Source: Sternotherus odoratus (lineage: Eukaryota; Chordata; Testudines; Kinosternidae). Taken from it: DNA of 64,000 nucleotides. Positions 55,681 through 64,000 of this stretch are shown here, piece by piece. Each line of letters starts with the position of its first letter. The first letter of the stretch is position 1. The stretch covers positions 1,178,001-1,242,000 of the forward strand of contig JAVMKO010000007.1 in assembly GCA_032164245.1 (NCBI GenBank), in the 5' to 3' direction. The notes below the pieces were generated by a model. It was not told where the DNA came from and made no database searches. It saw nothing but the letters and a program-made list of their open reading frames with translations. The translations under genes were made by a program, and so were the position numbers.

Positions 55681-56454
55681 TGTTTCTGTGATAATTAGAG
55701 ATGAGCGCAAATCACAAAATTCTGATCCAAATTTAGAGCTAAATTGTCCCAAATGTTCAGAGATGTTCAGATTCAAGATTTTATACAACCTATAACAAAA
55801 CAGAAGCCAGAACTGATGGTTGGCTCTAGATCTAAGCGCTCCCAAAGAACATTTCAGACCATAGTCTTAGTTTGGGTGTATCTCAAATAAGAGTGTTGAT
55901 TTATTTATTTATTTTTGTAAACAAATGCTTACTATCCTATTTGAATTGCTACTGAGGCAGCCAGTCAAATCTCATGCAATTTTATGTCTATTTCACATGA
56001 CTCACAACTAATTGAAAAATTGTTGCATGTAGGCATTAAAGAACTTTTGAATCTAGGCTGTTCTTCCTGGTTAGTATGTTGCATTCTTTTCTGTTGCATA
56101 GAATTTCTTCTAGGACATTTTGTCCCCCAGGCTTCATTAGTTAGGGTGGTTTTCTTTTTCCTTGATTGCATAACTTCAGCCAGGAAGTTAACTCTCTTTC
56201 TGTCTAGTTCCACATAATCCTGTTTGCTTTCATAATTCCTATATGAATCTACAAATGCCATGCTTATCTGCATAATTTGGGTGTTTATCTTCACTTGAAG
56301 CCAAACCATTTATTTTAGTCTTTTCAGAGGCTGGTTCACTACTTCAGTGACACTGTACACAGTAATGTTTTTGTAACAAACTGCTGAATGTTCCACTGTA
56401 GCTGATTGAGTGTAGTAATATCAGAAGAATATTTGACAGCTGGGTTTTTTATAA
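55681..56454. other. Unique AT-rich DNA
   Basis: AGAGATGAGCGCAAATCAC at 55698 may start a worn dispersed repeat running to about 55830. Frames of 114 (-) and 77 (+) codons at 55965-56309 have no known resemblance. Confidence 0.3.
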
Positions 56455-56455
56455 G

Positions 56456-56552
56456 CCTGTAAGGGACTTAGATGCCCCATTCCGATTGATTTTATTTTAA
56501 TGGCATTTGGGCATCTCACTCCCTTAGACATCTTTGAAAATCCTAGCCTGTG
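56456..56552. repeat. Foldback element, worn
   Basis: AAGGGACTTAGATGCCCCAT and GGGCATCTCACTCCCTTAGA pair imperfectly; ends with GAAAATCCTAGCCTG. Confidence 0.5.
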
Positions 56553-57400
56553 TTTTTATGGCATGGGGCAAACCCTAAACAACTTTCATAGACATTTAGT
56601 AAATAGGATCACACTGTGCAATTAAATATGTTAACTCCATGCTGGTTAGTTCTGCATTCATCAATGACCCATTCACTTACTGTCCTGACATCAAATGCTT
56701 GTCTACACTGGGGAGTTCAGCCATTGGTACACAGCCATGAGTTTTCAGGTTAGGAAGAAAACCTCAAAAACCAGTGCAGAGAGGCTGTGGAGATCCTGGA
56801 ACAATAGCTGAGAGAGGTGTGAACTGCCCGGACGGGTTAACTCAGATGCCCAGTGATGATCATTTAGACATCAACACTGTTAACTATTCCACACCTCTGG
56901 ATAGGAAAGAGATCACAGATCTGCACAGGTCATTGTCAGAGATGCCGCCCTTGGTGCCACAAGGGGTAGTGTTTGGGAGATACCACAACTTGTATTTCCC
57001 CCCAGTCAAGAAGGAATCAAATCCCAAAGCCCAGGGACATAATCCAACCTCACATAGTGGAGCCAAGTGGCAACATGAGTATATTCTGAACACCTGGACA
57101 GTCTCTCATTCTGGAGAATCACATGGATGAAGCTTATTTTGTGGGTGCAGCTTGGAAAAGTAGCAACACTCATTTTTTCCATTCTGACCCTTGCATGGGG
57201 GGTAGAATGTAGCAGCTCCAGGGAGGTTGCTCTTCTCCACCCTGAAGTACAGCTACAGCTACCCATAGAATAGACAGCCCATAGCGAAGAGTAACGGGGG
57301 GGGGGGGGAGGGGGGGGACTTTCATCCCCAGAGTCCCTGGCCAGCCATGCAAGGTGAGCCATAGTTTGGCCCTAAATAAACCAGACAGCCATAGGAAGGA
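56553..57400. other. Unique non-coding DNA
   Basis: ATGCTTGTCTACACTGGGG at 56697 is a lone MITE end. A 118-codon frame at 56774-57130 has no known resemblance. Confidence 0.35.
57296..57319. repeat. G-run with one A
   Basis: Two G tracts (about 14 and 8) split by one A; length is likely to vary and to be error-prone in assemblies. Confidence 0.85.
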
Positions 57401-57401
57401 T

Positions 57402-57560
57402 TATTAGCTTCATTTTGCAGGTGGGGAACTGCACGCAAAGAAATTCAGTGACTTGGCCAGGGTGACCTAGGAAAATTTTAGCAGAGCCAGGAACTGGTTC
57501 CAGATCTCCTAAATCCCAGTCTAATGTCTGCATCCCATGAACCATCCTTCCTCCTATATT
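57402..57560 (-). mobile_element. MIR/CORE-SINE-like copy
   Basis: ATTTTGCAGGTGGGGAACTG, CAGTGACTTGGCCAGGGTGA and CATGAACCATCCTTCC follow the reverse layout. Confidence 0.65.
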
Positions 57561-58246
57561 TGATGTAGCTTTCCAATCATCATCATCATCATAAGTCAAA
57601 AATACGTATGGGAGTGGGGGGAGAAAAGAAACGTATAGTTAAAAAATAGTTTTTAAAAACGTGAAAAGTTCTAAGATAGCACAGGGCTGAACACAGCATG
57701 AAAGCTGTAGGTAGATAGCACATTAGGGCTCCTTTGAAAATCCTAACCAAAGAATGAGAATTGACCATGCTACTGAGATCCTGGGGATCGGATCTGAACT
57801 TTTCATGTGTGTACCATTAAGATAACCAGAACAACAGGGAAATACTTTTAAACAGAATTCTGGGAGATGAAAAGTATAGGCCCTGCATTTCATCAATTGC
57901 TCTCTAGTGGACAGGAAATTCCAATTGAACTACAGTAATTATAAGAGGGCACTTCTGAGTAATTTAAATGTCTGACCTGATTTTCAAAAGGTTATAATTA
58001 GATACAAAAGTGAGCAGAAACCCTAGGTTAAAACACTCTTCTACTCTGGGAGAGTCCAACTCCAAACTTTCCCAGTTTGATCCTCTCTCTATAATAGCTG
58101 AGACACAAACCCAGGATTTGCACGTGCCTGAACTTTGGAGTTGGGTCAAAGCATTGTATCTCCAATTTGCCTGTAGCTACACTGTAGCAGAGAAGATCCT
58201 CATATTGGTTTTAGTCAGCATTTATAGAGCACTAGTACTGAAATCG
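57561..58246. other. Unique non-coding DNA
   Basis: An ATC trinucleotide run lies at 57576-57592. Nothing else recognised. Confidence 0.4.
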
Positions 58247-58374
58247 TATGCATCTGATGAAGTGGGCTATAACCCACAAAAGCTTATGCTGAAATAAACT
58301 GGTTAGTCTCTAAGGTGCTACAAAGTCTTCCTCATCTTATTTACGGATACAGACTAACAAGGCTGCTAATCTTA
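58247..58374 (+). mobile_element. Penelope-like 3' part with hammerhead-like core
   Basis: Begins GTATGCATCTGATGAAGTGG and runs through GCTTATGCTGAAATAAACTG, TTAGTCTCTAAGGTGCTACA to the family end ACGGATACAGACTAACAAGG. It is 5'-truncated at the hammerhead. Confidence 0.8.
58254..58283 (+). ncRNA. Hammerhead-ribozyme-like core (decayed)
   Basis: CTGATGA (58254-58260) matches the consensus. Stem II GTGGGC/ACCCAC has one C-A mismatch next to the loop, and AAAA (58278-58281) replaces GAAA. Confidence 0.45.
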
Positions 58375-58389
58375 ATTATAGTTAGAATC

Positions 58390-58545
58390 CCCTTGTGATG
58401 TAGATGGGTTAGTATCAATATCCCCATTTTACAGATGAGCACACTAGAAAGGAGTAATTTTCCAAATGGCACATACTGAGTCAGGGGTAGAGGTAGATTT
58501 AATACTCAGGCCCTCCTGACTCCTACCCCATACCCATTCTTCCAG
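58390..58545 (-). mobile_element. MIR/CORE-SINE-like copy
   Basis: CAATATCCCCATTTTACAGA, TGAGCACACTAGAAAGGAG and GCCCTCCTGACTCCTACCCC follow the reverse layout. Confidence 0.65.
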
Positions 58546-58756
58546 ACCTCACTATCTTGCAAAGCCAGCTTCGACATTTTCAGTCGTAAAGATTTAACCA
58601 CCAAAACCACATTGGAGTCGATGGAGCTATGGTGCCTTCCACCAGCGGAGGATCTGGACCATGGACTTCAATGTCATTAAAATCTGTGGGATTCTTTGAA
58701 AATTAAGGAGTAAAGTCTTTTTTATATTTGTCTTTTTTATATTGGTCACTTTGTGA

Positions 58757-58822
58757 CCAATAAGTGGGGTTAGACTAGATCCTGAGGTCTCTTCAAACCC
58801 TAATCTTCTACATTTCTATGAA
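58757..58822 (+). mobile_element. CR1 3' tail fragment
   Basis: GGTTAGACTAGATCCTGAGG, TCTCTTCAAACCCTAATCTT and TACATTTCTATGA are a CR1 terminus. Confidence 0.65.
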
Positions 58823-59180
58823 GTGCTAAGAGATACGTATGTGGGGCCGAGACAGAAGCAATGCTTTTGTTTCCATACTACTCCAGGCAATCGGAGGCAG
58901 CAATGAATTTACCTATCAGTAAACCCATGTGCACTTTTACACGGGTCACTTCCCTGAAATGGGTGTTGTACAAACAAGATAAACCGATTCCTTCACACAC
59001 ATTCCAAACAATGGGAGGTGCATCAGTGAGGTCCATGGAGAGGAGCGACAGACAATGAACTGGAGAGAGGGATGCAGAAGAGAAGGAACAGCTCTTCTCT
59101 TTCTCTTCTTTGTTTATTCCCCAGCAGTAAAATAATAGTGCCATAGAAGTGAATGCCAAGCAATGGGCCGGGTCCTCCAC
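58823..59180. other. Unique non-coding DNA
   Basis: Overlapping 65- and 100-codon frames on opposite strands have no resemblance to known proteins. Confidence 0.35.
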
Positions 59181-59405
59181 AGGGCTTGTCTACATTGGCA
59201 CGTTACAGCGCTGCATGTGTCTTGCTCATGGGTGTGAAAAAACACACCCCTGAGCACTGCAAGTCTCAGCGCTGTAACCTGTCAGTGTAGACAGTGCTCC
59301 AGTGCTGGGAGCCATGCTACCAGCACGGGGAGCTAGTCCCCTCGTGGAGGTGGGTTTTTATAGCACTAGGAGAGCTTTGATGTTGCTAGTGAAGACATGC
59401 CAGGC
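59181..59405. mobile_element. MITE with GGCTTGTCTACA termini
   Basis: AGGGCTTGTCTACATTGGC on the left and CTAGTGAAGACATGCCAGG on the right are worn inverted ends. Inside, GTTACAGCGCTGCATGTG and GTCTCAGCGCTGTAAC pair, and GGGTGTG/CACACCC form a hairpin. Confidence 0.65.
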
Positions 59406-59940
59406 AAAACAGTGCAGTTCTACAGGCTGAAATGGAGCTGTGTCCATTTACAGAATTCCCAGCGATGCCAGTCAAAGCCCCAGTGAAAGATTTCAGGCTG
59501 AGCTCTGACGTTCAGAGGACTTTCACCTCAGGGCAAACATGGGTGGCAAAAGAAAACACTTGTCCGCTGCTTTTTTAGGTCATTTTCCAGACTTTCCTCA
59601 GCTATTGCCAAGAGTGGGGTCTGAGTAAGATTGCTCTCTCCCCTACAGCTCGATGCTGCAGTGAAGTCATAGTGCTCGGCTTACTCCATCTGTCTATTGA
59701 CATGGAGATGATTGTGAGTCACAAGTCAGCGCGATGACTTGACGGCTGTGTGCTACACTCTCTTTTTTCCCCCAAGTCTCACGAAACGATGTTTAATGCT
59801 TGTATAAATGCTTAGTCTTGTGAACCATAATGCTGGCCATACCTCTAGACTTACTTCACTCTTGTATGTGCTGCATTTAAATCTGCTAAAGGTTATTTAT
59901 ATTATTAGATATTCTATGATTCTACAATGATATGAATAAG
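59406..59940. other. Unique non-coding DNA
   Basis: Nothing recognised. Confidence 0.4.
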
Positions 59941-59942
59941 TA

Positions 59943-60241
59943 TATCAGGGTTGAAAGGGACCTCAGGAGATCGTCTAGTCCAACCCTCTGCTCAAAGCAG
60001 GATCAATCCCAACTAAATCATCCCAGCCAAGGCTTTGTCAAGCCTGACCTAAAAAACCTCTAAGGAAGGAGATTCTACCACCTCCCTAGGTAACCCATTC
60101 CAGTGCTTCACCACCCTCCTAGGGAAAAAGCTTTTCATAATATCCAATCTAAACCTCCCCCACTGCAACTTGAGACCATTGCTTCTTGTTCTGTCATCTG
60201 ATACCACTGAGAACAGTCTAGATCCATCCTCTTTGGAACCC
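59943..60241 (-). mobile_element. CR1 3' end, first part (split by LTR)
   Basis: Reverse tail TCAGGGTTGAAAGGGACCTC, GTCCAACCCTCTGCTCAAAG, then CACCCTCCTAGGGAAAAAGC and GAACAGTCTAGATCCATCC. It is broken at TTTGGAACCC by the LTR and continues at 60599. Confidence 0.9.
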
Positions 60242-60310
60242 TGTAACAGGGTCTTCCTGCTGCCTTCCCTCCTCCAGGCTTCTCTCTGGCCCAGTAAAGC
60301 TCCAGGAGGC

Positions 60311-60316
60311 TTTATT
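60311..60316 (-). terminator. Polyadenylation signal of the LTR
   Basis: AATAAA on the minus strand, about 145 bp after the TATA box and 70 bp before the LTR end. Confidence 0.55.
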
Positions 60317-60458
60317 ATTTACCGAGTTGTCCCACCACCAGTGTTCAGCTATTTACAGATTTACCAGCCTGTTTGGCTCCTTCTGGACACAGAGTCAGGC
60401 CCCAATCAGCAGGCAAACCTTCCCCTGACCATTCCCCCTGGCTTCTGGCCTCCTCAGC

Positions 60459-60465
60459 CTTTATA
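60459..60465 (-). promoter_or_regulatory. TATA box of the LTR
   Basis: CTATAAAGG context on the minus strand; a reverse CCAATCC-type box lies about 25 bp upstream in the LTR's reading direction. Confidence 0.55.
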
Positions 60466-60598
60466 GTCCTCAGGCCCACAGGTGCAGCCAATCCTTAGGC
60501 CAGGCATCAGGCTTTCCCCAGCCCCAATCCATTTCCCCTGATTGGGGCTGGCTGAGCAGGGGCTAATTAGGTGCCTTTTGCACCAGCACCCTGCTACA

Positions 60599-61045
60599 AA
60601 CCCCCTTTCAGGTAGTTGAAAGCAGCTATCAAATCTCTCCTCATTCTTCTCTTATGCAGACTAAATAATCCCAGTTCCCTCAGCCTCTCCTCATAAGTCA
60701 TGTGCTCCAGTCTTCTAATCATTTTTGTTGCCCTCCACTTGTCTCTTTCCAATTTTTCCACTTCCTTTTTGTAGTGTGGGCCCTAAAACTGGACACAGTA
60801 CTCCCGATGAGGCCTCACCAGTGTTGAATAGAGGGGAATGATCACGCCCCTCCATCTGCTGGCAATACCCCTATTTATACAGCCCAAAATGCCGTTAGCC
60901 TTCTTGGCAACAAGGGCACACTGTTGACTCATATTCAGCTTCTCATCCACTGTAACCCCTAGGTCCTTTTCTGCAGAACTGCTGCCTAGCCACTCGGTCC
61001 CTAGTCTGTAGCAATGTCTGGGATTCTTCATATTACCAAAGCTCC
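60599..61045 (-). mobile_element. CR1, second part with C-terminal coding
   Basis: Continues the CR1 after the LTR. The minus-strand frame 60783-61106 reads [40 protein letters not shown] and [14 protein letters not shown]. It is the same subfamily as the 39.4-kb copy. The 5' end is truncated near 61045. Confidence 0.85.
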
Positions 61046-61114
61046 CCTGAGCCCCAGTACTATTGCAGAATCCCACTGCACAAGCCATTCCTACTATATG
61101 CACCAATAACTACT

Positions 61115-61362
61115 GACCTTCCATCTCTCACACTGGTAGGTCCCTCAATGGTTATTTGCCAAGATGGTCAAGGATGGTCCCCATGTTCTGGATGTCCCTA
61201 GTGTCTGACTGCCAGAAGCTGGGAGTAGATGACAGGGGATGGATCACTCAGTGACTGCCCTGTTCTGTTCATTCCCACTGACACACGTGGCATTGGCCAC
61301 TGTTGGAAGACAGGATACTGGGCTAGAAGGACCACTGGTCTGATCTGGTGTAGTTGTTCTTA
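61115..61362 (+). mobile_element. CR1 3'-end fragment
   Basis: GGTTATTTGCCAAGATGGTC, GTCTGACTGCCAGAAGCTGG, GACAGGATACTGGGCTAGAA and TCTGATCTGGTGTAGTTGTT are the 3' UTR and tail. It lies head to head with the CR1 on its left. Confidence 0.8.
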
Positions 61363-61392
61363 GGGAACATCTAACACATGGGGTCCCAGAAA

Positions 61393-61745
61393 TCTTGTTT
61401 AGATTAGGTCTGCACCAGAAAAGGTTTCCTGGTATCATTTGCTAAGGGAACCAGTAGGAGCTATACCAGAAAAATACTTTTATTCCAATATAAACTGCAT
61501 TTCCACTAGGACCGGTTTGCTGGTGTACCACTGTTCTAAGCAATGATCTATACTGTTAGAGTCATTCCAGCGCACCCTCCCACGAGTTCCACCAGCAACA
61601 TAAGCTAGACCCATAAAAGAACTTGAAAGCTGGTGTAACTACATCAACACTCGGGCTTTTGCCAGCATAAAAATGGTGCCAGAAAATCACACCCTTGATT
61701 GACAGTGCTACACTGGCAAACATTTCTATGATTCTATGATTTCCA
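61393..61745. mobile_element. Possible old MITE
   Basis: Repeated CTGGTGTA/TACACCAG-like words (TTGCTGGTGTACCACTG, AAAGCTGGTGTAACTAC) and CACCCTTGATTGACAGTG suggest a worn DNA element of the GTCTACAC group. Borders unclear. Confidence 0.3.
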
Positions 61746-62189
61746 TAGGCCTGGACTAAGCCTTATTTGTTTCTTATTTGATCTTTAGAAACCATTGAGG
61801 GTATAATTTCAGGTGCTTTTGCCACAGCAGGGCTCTGATATTGGCACATATCTGGCCAGGAACGACATGTTCCTCCTTTGGTAACTGTTTTCAGTCAGTA
61901 TTCCCAGAACTCATCCTGTTCTTTGGGTGGGGGGATGTGCTTCATTCTTTGCTCATGGAATCTCCTGCTTGGCTACATTAGACTTGTTTTCAGTAGTGTC
62001 AAGTAACAGGGCTCACTTGTAGAATGCAAAGAAAACACACCACCCAAACTGGGCCTTCAAAAGTTTCTTATGATTTGGTGGGAGCAGCAGCTCTAATTAT
62101 CCTCCTGGGACATTTGTGTCCTACAAAAAAAGAACCATGTTAGCATAGTCAGATGTGTCAAACCTTGTGGACTCTTTGTGTGTTGGAGG
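61746..62189. other. Unique non-coding DNA
   Basis: Nothing recognised. Confidence 0.4.
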
Positions 62190-62266
62190 AAGATCTTCAG
62201 AAAGACATAAGGGAGTTTGGAAGAGTTGAGTGCCTAACTCCCTTAGGCACTTTGAACATCCCACCT
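62190..62266. repeat. Foldback element, worn
   Basis: AAGGGAGTTTGGAAGAGTTG and GTGCCTAACTCCCTTAGGCA share the CTAACTCCCTTAGGC centre of the family. Confidence 0.4.
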
Positions 62267-62515
62267 GTACAAATAACCCGCTGTGTTAAATACAAAGGCA
62301 TTAACTGAATACAGAGCAGCTTTACTTGTGAAATAATGGTAAGGGGGGGATAGGAAAAGTATCTATAATAGCGTGAAAGGTGTAGATATCAAGGAGGGAA
62401 AGGATTTGATTATGGTAACTGCAGAGATGAAGAGAAATTGAGTTAAGGAATCTTTAGAATGAATGACTGAAAATGTTTCCTTACAGTAAGTTTTACTAGA
62501 CTGTGCAAGTCTCCC

Positions 62516-62992
62516 AATAAAATAAAGTTGGGTAAACTTTTTCGCACAAAACTTTTTTTTTCAGCAAAAAATGCAGATTTGGTGACATCAAAACATTTCT
62601 GAATATGTATTGATTTCACCTAATTTTTTGTTTAAAAAAAAACCCTCAAATAAATTCTGGGAGAAAATTAAGCAAAACCTGCCAATTTGGACAATTTCAA
62701 AGCAAAACATTTTGATATTTTTATTTGAAAATTCTAATTTCAAAATTTCCTTTAATTTTATTTTTAAAAGATTCAAAACCATTTAAATGCTTGACATTTG
62801 AAGAAAATGTTTCACTCAACTTGAAACAATTTTTTTTAACTTTTCAATTTGCCAAAAAAAAATAATAAGTTGTTGGTTTTGGTCCAGCCCCAAACTTGCT
62901 TTCAATTACATTTTTTAAATCAGCACAAACCAAAAAAAATCAATTGCTAGACCAGCTCTAGCTGGAAATCCCATCTTTTTAGTAATTTAAAG
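62516..62992. repeat. AT-rich interspersed repeat (AAACATTTTG type)
   Basis: CATCAAAACATTTCTG, GCAAAACATTTTGATA and AAAATGTTTCACTC recur; it ends GACCAGCTCTAGCTGG. It is the longest of three similar copies in the window. Confidence 0.45.
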
Positions 62993-63191
62993 CTACATAG
63001 AACAAAGCACTGGAGAATATGCTTTTGCAAACAATCCAGCTCTGGCAGGGGGATGAACATGTTGACCATGGGTCTTTATTTATTTTAGGTTTTTTGTGGG
63101 TGTCACCCTACAGTCCTTAGCTAAAACTTACATTACATGCAATGGGAACTTTGCCCTAGTACTAAAATTCATGACTGGTTCTTAAGATTCC

Positions 63192-63657
63192 ATGACAGAA
63201 CAGGTTCAAGAATAGCAGCCATGTTAGTCTGTATCCGTAAAGAAAGCAAGGAACACTTGTAGCACCTTAGAGACTAACCAGTTTATTTCAGCATAAGCTT
63301 TCGTGGGCTATAGCCCACTTCATCGGATGCACAGAATGGGACAGAAGTAAGATGCATTTAGACACACGGAAAGAAGAAAGAAAAAAAAAGTTGTATATTA
63401 GCATACCAATTCTAAGAGGCTGTTAAATCTGGATGGGCCATTATCAGCAGGAGAAAAAAATACCTTTTGAAATGGATTTCTGTGTCTGCACGAGATAGCA
63501 AGTGTTGAAGGTAAATTAACTAGGGAAATGCAATCAATTAGTGTAATGAGAGAACCATTCGCAAGTCCTATTTAGCCCCTGGTTAATTGTGTCCAATAAA
63601 CTGGTTAGTCTCTAAGGTGCTACAAGTATTCCTCGCTTTCTTTATGACAGAACAGGT
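63192..63657 (-). mobile_element. Foldback Penelope-like element with 14-bp target duplication
   Basis: ATGACAGAACAGGT is duplicated at 63192-63205 and 63644-63657. The 438-bp insert begins AATAGCAGCCATGTTAGTC (family 3' end, so minus orientation), then GTAGCACCTTAGAGACTAAC, the hammerhead-like region and the body; it ends AATAAACTGGTTAGTCTCTAAGG and TTCCTCGCTTTCTTT, an inverted copy of its own start. It is the most complete copy in the window. Confidence 0.9.
63299..63328 (-). ncRNA. Hammerhead-ribozyme-like core
   Basis: On the minus strand CCGATGA (63320-63326), stem II GTGGGC/GCCCAC with loop TATA, and GAAA (63299-63302), then GC TTAT GC. Stem II is perfect. Only the U of CTGATGA is changed, to C. 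Confidence 0.55.
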
Positions 63658-64000
63658 GACATAGGTGCCTTGCTGGGAGGCTGAAACAGAAAAGATTGGT
63701 CCCAATTACCCTTAGACCATTCATACATTGCCCCTAAATACTGGTGATGGACACAGCTTTTAGGGCGGTGACATTACCATGAGCTCTGCTTAACCTTGCT
63801 TGTGATGAGCTGGCCACTAGCCAATCATTTCACAATGGCAGAGTGGACAGTGCCCCGATATTGGCAAATCCTATCAGCATCCCCTCTCAGATCATCTGAG
63901 AGACAGCTTATCAGAGAGCCTCTTGAGTCCCAGCTCCATCTATCAATAGAGATGTCTGCTAAGGCACAAAGAATGAGAGTGAAAAGATAAGAGAGGAAAA
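63658..64000. other. Unique non-coding DNA
   Basis: Nothing recognised to the end of the window. Confidence 0.4.

Larger units (their letters stand above)
60242..60598 (-). mobile_element. Solo LTR nested in a CR1
   Basis: 357 bp, ending TGTAACAGGGT and ACCCTGCTACA on the plus strand, which are inverted (TG..CA) LTR ends. AACCC is exactly duplicated at 60237-60241 and 60599-60603. Read on the minus strand it has CCAATC boxes, a TATAAAG box and a later AATAAA, in the order expected of an LTR. There is no internal coding region. Confidence 0.9.

Overview
The window looks like vertebrate, most probably turtle, intergenic or intronic DNA. No complete cellular gene could be supported. The reasons for turtle are the mix of interspersed repeats: many CR1 LINEs ending in the ATTCTATGATTCTATGA or TTCTTATGTTCTTATG type tails, a tRNA-derived SINE with a CR1-like tail of the tortoise Pol III type, MIR/CORE-SINE-like copies with a long sauropsid-type tail, several hAT and mariner/Tigger-like DNA elements, and abundant Penelope-like (PLE) retroelement pieces. 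A crocodilian cannot be fully excluded without a database search. All family names below rest on recognition by eye; no alignment was run.

Layout. 0-4 kb: unique DNA with one PLE copy and one CORE-SINE. 4-8 kb: a CR1 with three decayed blocks of reverse-transcriptase reading frame, then an older CR1 3' end split by a solo LTR with a CCAAT-repeat promoter and a TATA box. 8-20 kb: MITEs, CORE-SINEs, CR1 tails, one small hAT, and a PLE hairpin at 12.1 kb. 20-22 kb: a second small hAT, a CR1 tail, and a 687-bp PLE insertion made almost wholly of a perfect 652-bp palindrome between 13-bp target duplications. 22-30 kb: mostly unique DNA with a tRNA-SINE, a Tigger-like MITE and a GC-rich hAT. 30-45 kb: CR1 fragments on both strands, LTR-like blocks, a 3'-end duplication around one of them, and a CpG-rich hAT at 44 kb. 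45-60 kb: CR1 pieces, a 5S rRNA-like sequence, two PLE families and a decayed LINE C-terminal region. 60-64 kb: a minus-strand CR1 split by a second solo LTR with an exact 5-bp target duplication, and a complete 438-bp foldback PLE copy.

The most interesting signal is shared by the PLE copies. They carry the layout of a hammerhead ribozyme (CTGANGA-like box, 6-bp stem II, GAAA-like box), and stem II shows compensated base-pair changes between copies. Most copies have a C in place of the invariant U of the first box, so they are probably weak or dead ribozymes, but the fold is recognisable. The same family repeatedly forms inverted (snapback) insertions, one of which would be transcribed into a perfect 326-bp RNA hairpin. 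Nothing in the window behaves as an operon or a gene cluster; the parts interact only through nesting and mobilisation (CR1 machinery with SINE tails, LTRs nested in CR1s).
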